This document shows, piece after piece, positions 1 through 8,449 of a DNA stretch of 64,000 bases. Each line of letters starts with the position of its first letter. Position 1 is the stretch's first letter. Position numbers and translations under genes: made by a program. Source of the stretch: Anaerobacillus isosaccharinicus. Its GTDB lineage: Bacteria > Bacillota > Bacilli > Bacillales > Anaerobacillaceae. The stretch covers positions 558,001-622,000 of the forward strand of contig NZ_CP063356.1 in NCBI RefSeq assembly GCF_001866075.3, read 5' to 3'. The notes under the pieces are model-generated. The model did not search any database. It was not told the origin of the DNA and worked only from the letters and a program-made list of their open reading frames with translations.

Positions 1-189
1 TTAGGGATTTTAAAGTATTTTGAAGCTGTTGGTGGGACGGGGTATCTTACTCCATTTTTGGGATTTGCTATAACGATGATTTACCTAAATTACCTTGAAA
101 GAAGAGCTGGTATTAGTAAAAAAATCATTTGGACTAAATCCATAATATCAATTGTAACACTTCTGGCATTTTATTATTTTTTATTCTAA
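1..189 (+). CDS. C-terminal end of a membrane protein (partial)
   Basis: Frame 1 is open from the window edge to a TAA at 187-189, giving about 62 residues. Two hydrophobic stretches are visible, one near TPFLGFAITMIYL and one near IISIVTLLAFYYFLF at the extreme C-terminus, so this is the tail of an integral membrane protein. The basic loop LERRAGISKK lies between them. The start lies outside the window and I do not recognise the family. Confidence 0.6.
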   Translation, partial: LGILKYFEAVGGTGYLTPFLGFAITMIYLNYLERRAGISKKIIWTKSIISIVTLLAFYYFLF

Positions 190-928
190 CACCCTATTCT
201 TCTTCAACAAACGGAATGGTCCGACATGTTCTGTAATAAACGTCTTACGACGTGAAAATACAGGGAAGCCAATGCATAATGGCTTCTAACTTTATAATCG
301 AGGATAGGAATGATGTGACCATGTACACAGAAACTATCTCGTCAAAGCTCCTGCGTGCGTCATGATTGACAGATCATCGGGGTTCGAAGGACAGGTAGAG
401 TCGGCAGAACGAAGGCTGAAGCCATTCCTAAAAGGAAAAGGTATGCCAACGGATATGCCGGATGGCTGAAAAACTGGATATGGTGAGAATGTTTCAATAA
501 GAAACTGACAAACAACCGAATGTACGGGTCTAAAGTTAGGACATGCGGAAACGTATGTACCATCACACGATGGGGTGAGCGGCGTAAAGTAAAAGTCTCT
601 CCTATGAAATACGCTATATTGAACAATGGCAATATCCAACTCACAGGCTCAGAGGAAGCACCTAAGTTCAGAATGGATAGCTAGATTATAAGGAACTTGG
701 AAAGCAAGGAACGTTGTAACTTGGACTGTCAGCCAAAACGGTTGCTATAAGGCTCAAGCCGAAAAGCATTTATCTTTGTGAGGGTAAGGGCACGACCTAT
801 GAAACTCCTGTAATGGGATCGGAGGAACAGCCCTAAGTCTAATTGTATGAATGATCATTTTCCAAACGTGTATTGCACCGATCTGGTAAGAACGTGGGAA
901 CATCACCTTGAACTAAGGGGGTGCCACA

Positions 929-2725
929 GTGCAAACTCTACGATATTGGGATTACTATGGCATGACTGAAACCTTTACAGATTTATTTGAAAGATCAAAG
1001 AAACAAGAAATTTTCCACTCCTTATATGACACAATTACGTCCAAGGAAAATATTTTGTTGGCTTATCGCTCAATAAAATCTAATAAAGGGTCGAAGACAC
1101 CAGGAACTGATGGTAAAACTATCAACGATATCAAAAAACTATCAGATGAAGAACTAGTAACGTTAATCCAAGACAAGCTAAAAAATTATCGTCCAAAGAA
1201 AGTTAGGCGAAAATTAATTCAGAAGGATAATGGGAAATGGAGACCTCTTGGTATACCCTGTATTTTTGATCGAGTTATACAACAATGCTTCAAGCAGGTA
1301 CTTGAACCCATTGCCGAAGCACAATTTTATAAACATAGCTACGGTTTCAGACCTTTACGGTCTACACACCATGCTATGGCAAGAGTACAATTCTTAGTTA
1401 ATCAAGCCTCACTACACTTCGTAGTAGATATTGATATTAAAGGCTTCTTTGACAACATCAATCATACTTTACTTATAAAACAATTGTGGAACTTGGGAAT
1501 AAGGGATAGAAAAGTGCTAGCATGCATTTTTAAAATGTTAAAAGCGGAAATTGACGGAGAAGGATCACCAACAAAGGGTTCTCCTCAGGGCGGACTGTTA
1601 TCGCCCCTACTTTCTAACGTGGTACTCAATGATTTAGATCAATGGGTTTCTAAACAATGGGAATTTTTCCCCTTAGACAGACCTTTTAAAACAAGAGAAG
1701 GCGAACTCCTGGCTAAAAAGCGAACCAATCTGAAAGAGGGTTATCTTGTACGCTACTGTGACGATTTCAAAATACTTTGTCGAGATTGGAAGACTGCGCA
1801 AAAGTGGTATCATGCAGTAAAATCCTATCTGAAACATCGTCTTAAACTTGATATTTCACCTGAGAAATCACAGATCATCAATCTGCGAAAAAGAAGTTCT
1901 GAATTTTTAGGGTTTACTATTCGTGCGAATAGAAAAAGGAATAAGAGAGTTGCACACACAGGTATAAAGGATAGTAAAAAGCAGAAAATCATTGCTGAAG
2001 CCAAAAAACGCATTCTAAAATTACAAGCTTCACCGACTGCACAAAATGCCCTACTCTTTAATAGCTTCGTTCTAGGAATTCACAACTACTTCAATCGAGC
2101 AACACATGTAAACAATGAGTTCTCGCGTCTTGCCTACAAACTGCATTACTTTATGTATAATCGTCTTAAATCTGTCGGGAAGTATGAACATCCAGCCAAT
2201 CCACCACCAACCTACAAAAAGTTTTACAGATTAGGTTATAGGACATTTAAGGTAGCTAAAGTTTATCTTTACCCAATCGCTGATGTAAGAACAAAAAACA
2301 GCATGAACTTCAGTCAAGGACTTACGCCCTTCACCGAAGAGGGAAGGAAACTCATACAAAAGAAACTTAGAGTTGACATACAACAAGAAATTTCTTTGTT
2401 AATGCAATCTAATCTCCCGACACGAAGTGTCGAATATATGGATAACAGGATTAGTCGGTACAGCATGAAACTTGGGAAGTGCGAAATCACAGGAATTTTC
2501 CTAACCGCTACTAATGTGCACTGTCACCACTTTATCCCGTTACATCTCGGTGGGAATGACAGTTTCAACAACCTTCGAATTCTCCACAAAGAAGTACATA
2601 AGCTAATTCATATAAAAGACATCAAGACGATTAACACACTCATAACCATACTTGGTCTAACCAAGACAATGATAAATAAGATCAACCAATACCGTAAGGA
2701 ATGTAGCATGGATCAAATCTTATAA
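929..2725 (+). CDS. ltrA: Group II intron reverse transcriptase/maturase with HNH endonuclease
   Basis: This 598-residue protein reverse-transcribes and splices its host intron. The N-terminal half holds the RT fingers and palm (TPGTDGKTI near 45, RPLGIP near 104, the YGFRP block near 139, SPQGGLLSPLLSN near 218). The catalytic motif is RYCDDF near 275, where most relatives have YADD. A maturase (X) domain follows (near 390-450). The C-terminus is an HNH endonuclease, seen as CEITG, then CHHFIPLHLGGNDSFNN, then HKEVHKLIH (near 510-570). The GTG start follows AAGGGGG at good spacing. Full length for the family, so the intron may be active for retrohoming. Confidence 0.93.
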   Translation: MQTLRYWDYYGMTETFTDLFERSKKQEIFHSLYDTITSKENILLAYRSIKSNKGSKTPGTDGKTINDIKKLSDEELVTLIQDKLKNYRPKKVRRKLIQKDNGKWRPLGIPCIFDRVIQQCFKQVLEPIAEAQFYKHSYGFRPLRSTHHAMARVQFLVNQASLHFVVDIDIKGFFDNINHTLLIKQLWNLGIRDRKVLACIFKMLKAEIDGEGSPTKGSPQGGLLSPLLSNVVLNDLDQWVSKQWEFFPLDRPFKTREGELLAKKRTNLKEGYLVRYCDDFKILCRDWKTAQKWYHAVKSYLKHRLKLDISPEKSQIINLRKRSSEFLGFTIRANRKRNKRVAHTGIKDSKKQKIIAEAKKRILKLQASPTAQNALLFNSFVLGIHNYFNRATHVNNEFSRLAYKLHYFMYNRLKSVGKYEHPANPPPTYKKFYRLGYRTFKVAKVYLYPIADVRTKNSMNFSQGLTPFTEEGRKLIQKKLRVDIQQEISLLMQSNLPTRSVEYMDNRISRYSMKLGKCEITGIFLTATNVHCHHFIPLHLGGNDSFNNLRILHKEVHKLIHIKDIKTINTLITILGLTKTMINKINQYRKECSMDQIL

Positions 2726-2781
2726 TCTCAAAAAAATAATGAGTAACATGGAACTTATGATTTAAATACATACAATTAGAT

Positions 2782-2867
2782 GGAACGCCGTATGCTGGGA
2801 AACTGGCTCGTACGGTGTGGAGCAGGGGAAAAGCTGGAGATCATATCAAAGGTTTACCTATTGCTAC
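2782..2867 (+). ncRNA. Group II intron domains V and VI
   Basis: At 2786-2815 a stem built on CGCCGTATG and CGTACGGTG with a GAAA loop matches the shape of the catalytic domain V hairpin. It is followed by a second stem (AGCAGGGGAAAA pairing with TTTACCTATTGCT, 2821-2865) with purine-rich internal sequence, as expected for domain VI with its branch-point A. The intron should end one or two bases after the second stem. Confidence 0.7.
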
Positions 2868-2914
2868 CGTTAGTAAAGCAGAGACTATAAATTTTTTTGT
2901 AGAGGAGAATGATT

Positions 2915-3028
2915 ATGTTAAGTAATATAGGAATTCCAGGTTTAATGGTAATTTTATTTATATTAGCAGTAATTGTGGGCGGTATCTCTTTATTTTTTTA
3001 TTTACTATTTAAAATCGCCAAGAAATAG
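2915..3028 (+). CDS. Small TatA-like membrane peptide
   Basis: A 37-residue ORF with GAGGAG 8 bases before the ATG. The first 11 residues, MLSNIGIPGLM, look like the N-terminus of the Bacillus twin-arginine translocase subunit TatA. The following hydrophobic helix continues to a KIAKK tail. The amphipathic helix and the FG hinge that TatA needs are absent, so it is either a separate small membrane peptide or a degenerate tatA fragment. It lies just after the intron and just before the first clear copy of the interspersed repeat. Confidence 0.5.
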   Translation: MLSNIGIPGLMVILFILAVIVGGISLFFYLLFKIAKK

Positions 3029-3237
3029 TATTGTGAAAAAGCGCACTTAAAGTAACGGAGGCTTATATACAGTATGGTAAATGACCGTATTCATCGTTAT
3101 TAAAGATACTAAATCAGCCTGTTCCGATAGTTTAGTAAGTTATCTCTGCTGTTGCGGTGCTAACGAGTAGAATACTTGAAAAAGGAAATGATCTTCTTTG
3201 CAATTGTAAAAATTATAGAAAATCTAGGAGGGGGAAA

Positions 3238-3741
3238 ATGGGAGTGCAAATTAGAGAAATAAATGTTGATGATGCTGAACTTTTTGTAAGCCTTTCAAAA
3301 GATATAGACGCATCTGGTTTTATGTTATACGACCCAGACGAAAGGAAAACTACTGTTGAAGAGCAGAAAAAGATTATCGAAGGCATTTTAGCCGATAAAA
3401 AATCAACAATTTTAGTTGCCGAAGTTGATAAAAAACTTATAGGGTTCTTAGCTGCTCTTGGTGGAAAAGTAAATAGAAACCTCCATTCAGCTTATCTTGT
3501 ATTAGGTGTCCTTGAGGAATACCAAGGACACGGTGTAGCCACTAAACTGTTTACTGAAATATTTAATTGGGCAAAAGAAATTGAAATAACAAGACTTGGA
3601 TTAACAGTTATCAAGAATAACAATAAGGCATTTAACTTGTACAGAAAAATGGGGTTTGTTTTAGAGGGTGAAAAGATTAACTCACTTATTATTAATGGTG
3701 AGCCTGTCAATGAGTATTATTTATACAAGCTAATTAATTAA
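3238..3741 (+). CDS. GNAT family N-acetyltransferase
   Basis: A 167-residue protein that should transfer an acetyl group from acetyl-CoA to an amine; the acceptor cannot be read from sequence. The acetyl-CoA motif is seen near residues 85-110 (VLGVLEEYQGHGVATKLF, with the Q-x-x-G-x-G/A signature), followed by NNNKAFNLYRKMGFV, the usual motif B. The ATG at 3238 is chosen because CTAGGAGGGGG lies directly upstream; the open frame runs further up to 3157 but that part overlaps the interspersed repeat. Single gene, same direction as its neighbours. Confidence 0.88.
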   Translation: MGVQIREINVDDAELFVSLSKDIDASGFMLYDPDERKTTVEEQKKIIEGILADKKSTILVAEVDKKLIGFLAALGGKVNRNLHSAYLVLGVLEEYQGHGVATKLFTEIFNWAKEIEITRLGLTVIKNNNKAFNLYRKMGFVLEGEKINSLIINGEPVNEYYLYKLIN

Positions 3742-3895
3742 AGTTATTTCTACAAAATATTACATACCGTTAAATATTGTATTTATAGATTTCAAAAACT
3801 GAAGCAATAGCACAATAAATGCTGTTGCTTTTGTTGTTTTGTTGCTATTGAACAGGTTTGTTTACCAAAACGGACTAGTAATAGAGGTGTTAAAA

Positions 3896-4335
3896 GTGAA
3901 ACTCGAATTTTATAAAATAGGTCAGTTAATGATAATAAGTTAAAATTTGCTGTAATAAGTGCCAACTATCAAGAAAAATGGCTTTATGTTAAACATAAGG
4001 AGCGAAACTCTTGGGAACTCCCTGGTGGGCATAGAGACCCTAGAGAAACAATTGATGAAACAGCCAAAAGAGAGCTATATGAAGAAACAGGGTGTAAAGA
4101 AGTAGATTTAGCCCCAATTTGCGACTATTCAATGGATAATTCCGTTATTAAAATTTTTGGAAGGTTATACTTTGCAAGAATAAGGGAAATTGGTCAATTG
4201 CCAAAATCGGAGATAGATGAAGTAAAACTATTTGATAACCTTCCCAATAACCTTACTTATATTGATATTCAACCTAAATTATTTGAAAAGACACTTTCTT
4301 TTATTAAAAATTGTGAAATATTACACTTAAAGTAA
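3896..4335 (+). pseudogene. NUDIX hydrolase, frameshifted
   Basis: The NUDIX box is present (GGHRDPRETI then REL, EETG; pattern G-x5-E-x7-REL-x-EE-x-G) at about 4022-4091. The frame carrying the box has no start codon before the box. A GTG at 3896 in another frame starts KLEFYKIGQ, which would join the box frame as NDNKLKFAVISA if one base were restored near 3925. The two halves together look like a normal NUDIX protein of about 146 residues. The stop at 4333-4335 is part of an interspersed repeat copy. Either a recent null allele or a one-base sequence error. Confidence 0.75.
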
Positions 4336-4481
4336 CGAGGTGCATTAGTTTAACAACGGGAACAGTCAAAGAAAGGTTGTTCCTGTTTTTTATTGAACTC
4401 TTGAGCAGAAGAGTTGAAGAACGAATTTATATTTTGTCCAGTAATTTGAAATATGTAGTCTAATAACAAAGGGGGAATTTT

Positions 4482-4841
4482 ATGTTTAAGAAAGCGCTTT
4501 TTTTTCTAATAATGCTTTTATTTATGACTTTACTCGGTGGTTGTAGTAGTTCTCCTTCCAAAGAGATTTCATATGCAGCTATATTGATAGCAAATGAAAC
4601 GGAATATTACTCGCAAGGAGAAATTAAAGATGATGAATTTACTCTTGGCGAAAAAATTGGAGAAGTACAAAAAAAGGTAGCAATAGAAGTCAGACCAAAA
4701 GAGGATTTTTCATCTAACTTTTTAGAAGTAGGTGAAGAAATATACTCTTCCAACGAAGATAGTAAGGTTATTATCGTGAAAAGAGAAAATGGTGATTACC
4801 TAAAGTTTACCGAAAAGGGCAACAACAAAGATAAAGACTAA
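4482..4841 (+). CDS. Small lipoprotein, unknown function
   Basis: A 119-residue protein with a strong signal: MFKK, a hydrophobic core and the lipobox LGGC at residues 18-21, so it should be lipid-anchored at the outer face of the membrane. The mature part is acidic and lysine-rich, ends in NNKDKD and has no recognised domain. AAGGGGG lies upstream of the ATG. It stands alone between two repeat copies, which suggests an independently acquired small gene. Confidence 0.7.
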   Translation: MFKKALFFLIMLLFMTLLGGCSSSPSKEISYAAILIANETEYYSQGEIKDDEFTLGEKIGEVQKKVAIEVRPKEDFSSNFLEVGEEIYSSNEDSKVIIVKRENGDYLKFTEKGNNKDKD

Positions 4842-4873
4842 TCGTTGTTAAAGTAACGATAAGTATTAGTTGA

Positions 4874-4896
4874 GGAACTGTTACATTTGCAGTTCC
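4874..4896 (+). terminator. Hairpin downstream of the lipoprotein gene
   Basis: A perfect 7-bp stem, GGAACTG at 4874-4880 and CAGTTCC at 4890-4896, with a 9-base loop, follows the repeat copy at 4847-4860. There is only a weak T-run after it. It overlaps the region that a TTG-started reading of the next ORF would translate, which argues against that upstream start. Confidence 0.5.
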
Positions 4897-4974
4897 TACT
4901 GTTGTTTAAGTGACGAAGCAGAAAAGTTGAAGAAGAAAATGAACTGTTATCAAATCAAATCTTGTGGGGGTTGT

Positions 4975-5205
4975 ATGACAAATAAATTTGAAACCAGATA
5001 TTTTTATATAGAAAGTTCTTATGATGAAAAATTTATTAAATGGAATACAGTTGAGGGTATCATCAGTGATGATATACTTGAAAAGTACGACATTATAACA
5101 AGTCTAATGATTCAAGATATTAGGGGTAAATTTGGAGAAGAATATGACGTTTGGGAGATTACTAAAAACGAGTTTGAAGAGAAAAGTAAGCCCTCAACAG
5201 ATTGA
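4975..5205 (+). CDS. Hypothetical small acidic protein
   Basis: The open frame extends up to a TTG at 4870, but its first 25 codons cover a repeat and a hairpin. The ATG at 4975 follows TGTGGGGGTTGT and is the better start, giving 76 residues (MTNKFETRYFYIESSYDEK...). An intermediate ATG at 4939 would add CYQIKSCGGC. No signal peptide, membrane segment or known domain is visible. Confidence in a real gene is moderate and the start is unsure. Confidence 0.45.
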   Translation: MTNKFETRYFYIESSYDEKFIKWNTVEGIISDDILEKYDIITSLMIQDIRGKFGEEYDVWEITKNEFEEKSKPSTD

Positions 5206-5290
5206 TATTAAGTAAGTTTATGGATAATGTTGTAGCAAAAATTGAACAAAAAATTAAAGCTATAAGCTGATTAGCAACCAGCGTGATTAT

Positions 5291-5527
5291 ATGATAATTG
5301 AATTAGACGGATATTTTCATCAAGTTTTACTTACAGGTAAAAAGTGTAGTAAACAACAATTAAAACAAAAATATCTTGAGGCAAAAAATTTAACAACCGA
5401 TATAAAAGACCTTCCAGCCTTGTTTTGCAGTTTACACAAGTTTGAAGTGTTATCCAATGACGAACATATTAAGGTTGATTATGTAATTGATACAGATACA
5501 GACAGAATATACTCACCGTCTTATTGA
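5291..5527 (+). CDS. Hypothetical 78-residue protein
   Basis: Starts MIIELDGYFHQVLLTGKKCSK and ends VIDTDTDRIYSPSY. It is compact, mixed charged and hydrophobic, without signal peptide or membrane segment, and I do not recognise a family. The ribosome site is weak (CCAGCGTGATTAT). The stop TGA is embedded in an interspersed repeat copy (5522-5540), as for other genes in this stretch. The protein-like composition supports a real gene. Confidence 0.5.
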   Translation: MIIELDGYFHQVLLTGKKCSKQQLKQKYLEAKNLTTDIKDLPALFCSLHKFEVLSNDEHIKVDYVIDTDTDRIYSPSY

Positions 5528-5735
5528 AGTAACGGGTGCAATAGTGGAACTGTGGGTTGTAATTGGTACAACCCATTTTTCGTGCCCTTCGATATGGAAA
5601 ACTGGGGTAAACTGAAGATGCAGAATACTTGAATATAAGTACCTGAAACTAATTAATTATTTAATCGTAAATAAAGTATCAACCAATGTATTAATTAATT
5701 TTGTTTTAATACATAAAGAGGGAGTGATTTAAAGA

Positions 5736-6283
5736 ATGAGATATTTCTCTTTACTATTATTTAGTATTTTTTTAGTTACTGCGGGCATCGGATGCAGTAG
5801 TGATAAAGGAAGTGAAGAAGAAGTTAAAAAGCTTAATCAGAGTATCAACGAAGAAATGGGTACGGAAGTTTTTTTGCCCCAATTTGATGACTTAGAATTA
5901 TCATTTGAATACGTATCGTACATTAGTGGGGGAAAAGCGAGAAGTGTAGACGTTCAATATAGTAAGAGCGTGTGGCGGAAGATGTTGTAGAGCACATGGA
6001 TTTCGAAAATACTGAAATACTCTACGGTCCTTATAGTGTAGATACTGTAATAATGCTTTCCTTTGATAAAACCTCTTTAGACATTTCTAATGTTTCAGGG
6101 GAACGAATTCATATTAATGAAATAGAGGTAGTTATTCAAGAGAATAAGGATAATGATCCTTTCGAATTTCATATGTTTATAGCCGGTGGAGGTAAATATG
6201 TAATTGGATATAGATTAGATTACTTCAAAGAGGAAGAAGCATTGGAGAAAACAAAAGAAATTGTTTACAGTATAACTAACTAA
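5736..6283 (+). pseudogene. Lipoprotein gene with a frameshift
   Basis: The first frame (5736-5990) codes MRYFSLLLFSIFLVTAGIGC, a lipoprotein signal with lipobox AGIGC, and runs to VDVQYSK before going out of frame. A second frame (5972-6283) continues ERVAEDVVEHMDFENTEIL to the stop at 6281-6283. One missing base in the AAGAG run near 5965 accounts for the break, and joined they form a lipoprotein of about 180 residues. The function is unknown. GAGGGAGTG precedes the start. The stop is embedded in a repeat copy. Confidence 0.7.
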
Positions 6284-6373
6284 CGAGTGCGGATAGCACA
6301 ACAACAAGTTATCATTCACCTTAGACTATGAACCAGCAGTTTTACGTGAAAGGAGAAGGTTTAAATAAAAAGC

Positions 6374-6760
6374 TTGAGTAGGTTCTTACTAATCATTCTA
6401 ATGTCAGTTATGCTTTTAGGATGTTCGACAAATGAAGTAATTCGGATTGGTACTCCTTTCAATGATAAAAGGGGCGAGGGCGTAGATTTTCATACAGAAG
6501 TTACTGATAAGGAAGCAATAACAAAGTTACGAACTCTCTTTAATAGCTTAGAGGAAATAGAAGGTCCACATTTTTTAAAAGACATTGCTGATGCTTTTAT
6601 ATCATTAGATAGATTAGCAGACAGTGTTACTGAAATAAGACGATATATTTGGTATCAAGATGACGGTAGTGCGATTTTATTTGGTGATGGCAATGCTAAA
6701 TATTACAAAATGACAGAGCAACAAAACAAAGAGTTGAAAAGAATAATTGAGGGAAGTTAA
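6374..6760 (+). CDS. Small lipoprotein, unknown function
   Basis: A 128-residue protein starting at a TTG: MSRFLLIILMSVMLLGC gives a lipobox LLGC at residues 14-17. The mature domain contains RRYIWYQDDGSAILFGDGNAKYYKM, a beta-rich stretch. AAGGAGAAGG lies about 14 bases upstream, a little far. It resembles small YhfM-type Bacillus lipoproteins in size and layout, but I cannot assign it firmly. Flanked on both sides by interspersed repeats. Confidence 0.6.
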   Translation: MSRFLLIILMSVMLLGCSTNEVIRIGTPFNDKRGEGVDFHTEVTDKEAITKLRTLFNSLEEIEGPHFLKDIADAFISLDRLADSVTEIRRYIWYQDDGSAILFGDGNAKYYKMTEQQNKELKRIIEGS

Positions 6761-6883
6761 TGTGTATTGTTAAATTAACGGAAGAAATAGTGTGTAAGAA
6801 GCTGTTGCTCCGTTGTGGTGCTAACAAAGCAGGTTACTTCGATAGTTAGTTTGCAATTCTAATCAAAAAAGAGGGGATTAAGA

Positions 6884-7423
6884 TTGGTATCAAAACTTCC
6901 ACAAATATTGTTGGGTCTTATAATAGTTATAGCTATTTTTGTATTATGGTACTACTTCCCAAAACAAGTAGATAATACATTTGAAGGGGTGTTTTATCAA
7001 TTAGGTAGTGAAAATACAGATTTCGAAGAAACTGTTTCTATAGAAGTTTATGGAAAGCTTCACAGAAGCATCTTAGGCAAAAAAAGATTTATAGGTACAA
7101 TTAAAATAAATGATGAAATTCTACCACCTTCATCTGCAACAGAAAATGAGTTGGAAATTATTTTTTCTGATAATTACAGAGGGCATATCTCCTACTGGTT
7201 AACACCAAAGGGGCAAATGAAGGGAGAATTTTATGGAGAATTATTTATTAATAATGATTTTAGTAAATTAACGATAACGAAATTAAAAAGAAGAGAAAAC
7301 GGTAGTGCAGGATGGAATGGATATGATGGTCTTATGATATCTGCTCCTGCTACAAGTAGAACAGAAGGTTTAAAAATCTCTAATGAACTTATGAAAAACT
7401 TCTTAAAGATACCTCTAGATTAG
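6884..7423 (+). CDS. Membrane-anchored protein, unknown function
   Basis: A 179-residue protein started by TTG after AGAGGGGATTAAGA. One N-terminal membrane helix (LPQILLGLIIVIAIFVLWYYF, residues 5-25) is followed by a soluble domain that should face outside. The soluble part is beta-rich with VYGKLHRSILGKKRFIGTIKINDEI and has no catalytic motif that I can recognise. The next gene follows after 46 bases that contain a repeat copy. Confidence 0.6.
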   Translation: MVSKLPQILLGLIIVIAIFVLWYYFPKQVDNTFEGVFYQLGSENTDFEETVSIEVYGKLHRSILGKKRFIGTIKINDEILPPSSATENELEIIFSDNYRGHISYWLTPKGQMKGEFYGELFINNDFSKLTITKLKRRENGSAGWNGYDGLMISAPATSRTEGLKISNELMKNFLKIPLD

Positions 7424-7469
7424 GACTGAATTTGCTTAAACAAACGAGAGCTATTATGGAGGTGATTAG

Positions 7470-7733
7470 ATGAAATATACTTGCCCATCTTGTGGCTATA
7501 AAACATTAGATCCAGAACCTCCTGGAACTTATGACATATGTAGTATCTGCTTTTGGGAAGACGATGGAGTTCAATATGATGACCCCGATTATGATGGCGG
7601 TGCAAATATCCCTTCTTTAAGGCAAGCCCAGAAGAACTATATCTTATTTGGGGCTTGTGAAGAAAGATGTATTGAGTTTGTAAAAAAACCAAATGAAAAT
7701 GATGTGAAGGACCCTAATTGGAAACCCTTATAG
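7470..7733 (+). CDS. Cysteine-rich CPCC family protein
   Basis: An 87-residue protein with a zinc-ribbon-like start: KYTCPSCGY at residues 2-10 and ICSICFWEDDG at 24-34, followed by a DPDYDGGAN acidic loop and SLRQAQKNY. This is the layout of the Cys_rich_CPCC domain family, small proteins of unknown function often found near toxin or mobile genes. GGAGGTGATTAG precedes the ATG. A second protein of similar type is at 40303-40557. Confidence 0.75.
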   Translation: MKYTCPSCGYKTLDPEPPGTYDICSICFWEDDGVQYDDPDYDGGANIPSLRQAQKNYILFGACEERCIEFVKKPNENDVKDPNWKPL

Positions 7734-7787
7734 CTTATTAAAGTAACGGGTGCTTAGTGAGAAAGACATGAAGGAGGAGAGAACAAA

Positions 7788-8090
7788 ATGCGAGTATTGT
7801 TAGAGCTACTAAGGATTATTTTCATTTTTGCTATTCTTGCAACACTATTAGGTGGAATACCTCATGCTATATATTCGAATATCGGTATAGATACTGACAA
7901 ATATGGATGGACAGCTATGCTTGGTGTTTTTATCATAATCTTTGTTTTATATAGAAATAAACTTCAATTCAGTGGGTGGTACACAGGTAAGGGTAGAGAA
8001 AAACTGCCTAAAACGATGTCCAAAACATTAGTATTATGTGCCATTGTATTGTTATTATCTCCTCCAATTCTACACTTCTTATTAAGCTAA
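7788..8090 (+). CDS. Small three-helix membrane protein
   Basis: A 100-residue protein with hydrophobic helices at about residues 5-28, 42-57 and 80-99 and a basic middle loop (YTGKGREKLPKTMSK). AAGGAGGAGAG precedes the ATG. I do not recognise a specific family. Its stop TAA is the TAA of the repeat copy AAGCTAACGAG, another case where gene end and repeat coincide. Confidence 0.6.
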   Translation: MRVLLELLRIIFIFAILATLLGGIPHAIYSNIGIDTDKYGWTAMLGVFIIIFVLYRNKLQFSGWYTGKGREKLPKTMSKTLVLCAIVLLLSPPILHFLLS

Positions 8091-8200
8091 CGAGAGCGAT
8101 AGCAAAACAAAAATCTCCTTCAATTAGGTGCAATAAGAAATGATAGATGCATAAAACGGTGATATAATAATCGTAAAGAGTAAAAGGGGCGGTGTATATC

Positions 8201-8449
8201 ATGAAGTGGTCAGAGGTTAGAAGAATGTACCCAAATCAATATGTAAAACTTAACATCATTGACTTTTACCTAGAAGATAATAAAAAGATTGTAACTGATG
8301 TTGCGTTAGTTAATGTTATTGAAGATCCTAAATTAGCTACTAAAGAGTTACTTAAATCTAAAAGTGATACCATTGTTTATCATACTGGGGCTGAAGAAAT
8401 CGTAATTGAGATGAGAAAAGCAATAGGTTTAAGAGGAATGAGATTATGA
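8201..8449 (+). CDS. Conserved protein coupled to an aspartic protease gene
   Basis: An 82-residue soluble protein (MKWSEVRRMYPNQYVKLNIIDF...). The ATG at 8201 is preferred over an in-frame GTG at 8192 because AAAGGGGC is correctly spaced for it. It ends in ATGA, where its TGA overlaps the ATG of the next gene, so the two should be translationally coupled. From memory this pairing with a retropepsin-like protease recurs in Firmicutes, suggesting a functional pair such as substrate or regulator with protease. The function is unknown. Confidence 0.65.
   Translation: MKWSEVRRMYPNQYVKLNIIDFYLEDNKKIVTDVALVNVIEDPKLATKELLKSKSDTIVYHTGAEEIVIEMRKAIGLRGMRL

Larger units (their letters stand above)
315..2867 (+). 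mobile_element. Group II intron with its own reverse transcriptase
   Basis: A structured leader of about 600 bases precedes a reverse transcriptase/maturase gene, which is followed by a domain V-like and a domain VI-like hairpin. The 3' end is placed at 2867, just after the domain VI stem, because these introns end in AY. The 5' end is uncertain: GTGACC at 315 and GTGCG at 355 both fit the GUGYG-type start, and GTGAAA at 252 is also possible. The upstream flank at 203-214 resembles the short repeat that separates the small genes downstream, so the intron may have entered that array. The presence is clear; the ends are approximate. Confidence 0.8.

Noticed and set aside
315-2867. Class C-attC group II intron
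   Set aside because: The encoded protein has a C-terminal HNH endonuclease domain, which class C intron proteins lack.
4870-4974. Upstream TTG extension of the hypothetical gene ending at 5205
   Set aside because: The extension covers a repeat tail and a perfect hairpin and lacks a ribosome site. The ATG at 4975 is preferred.
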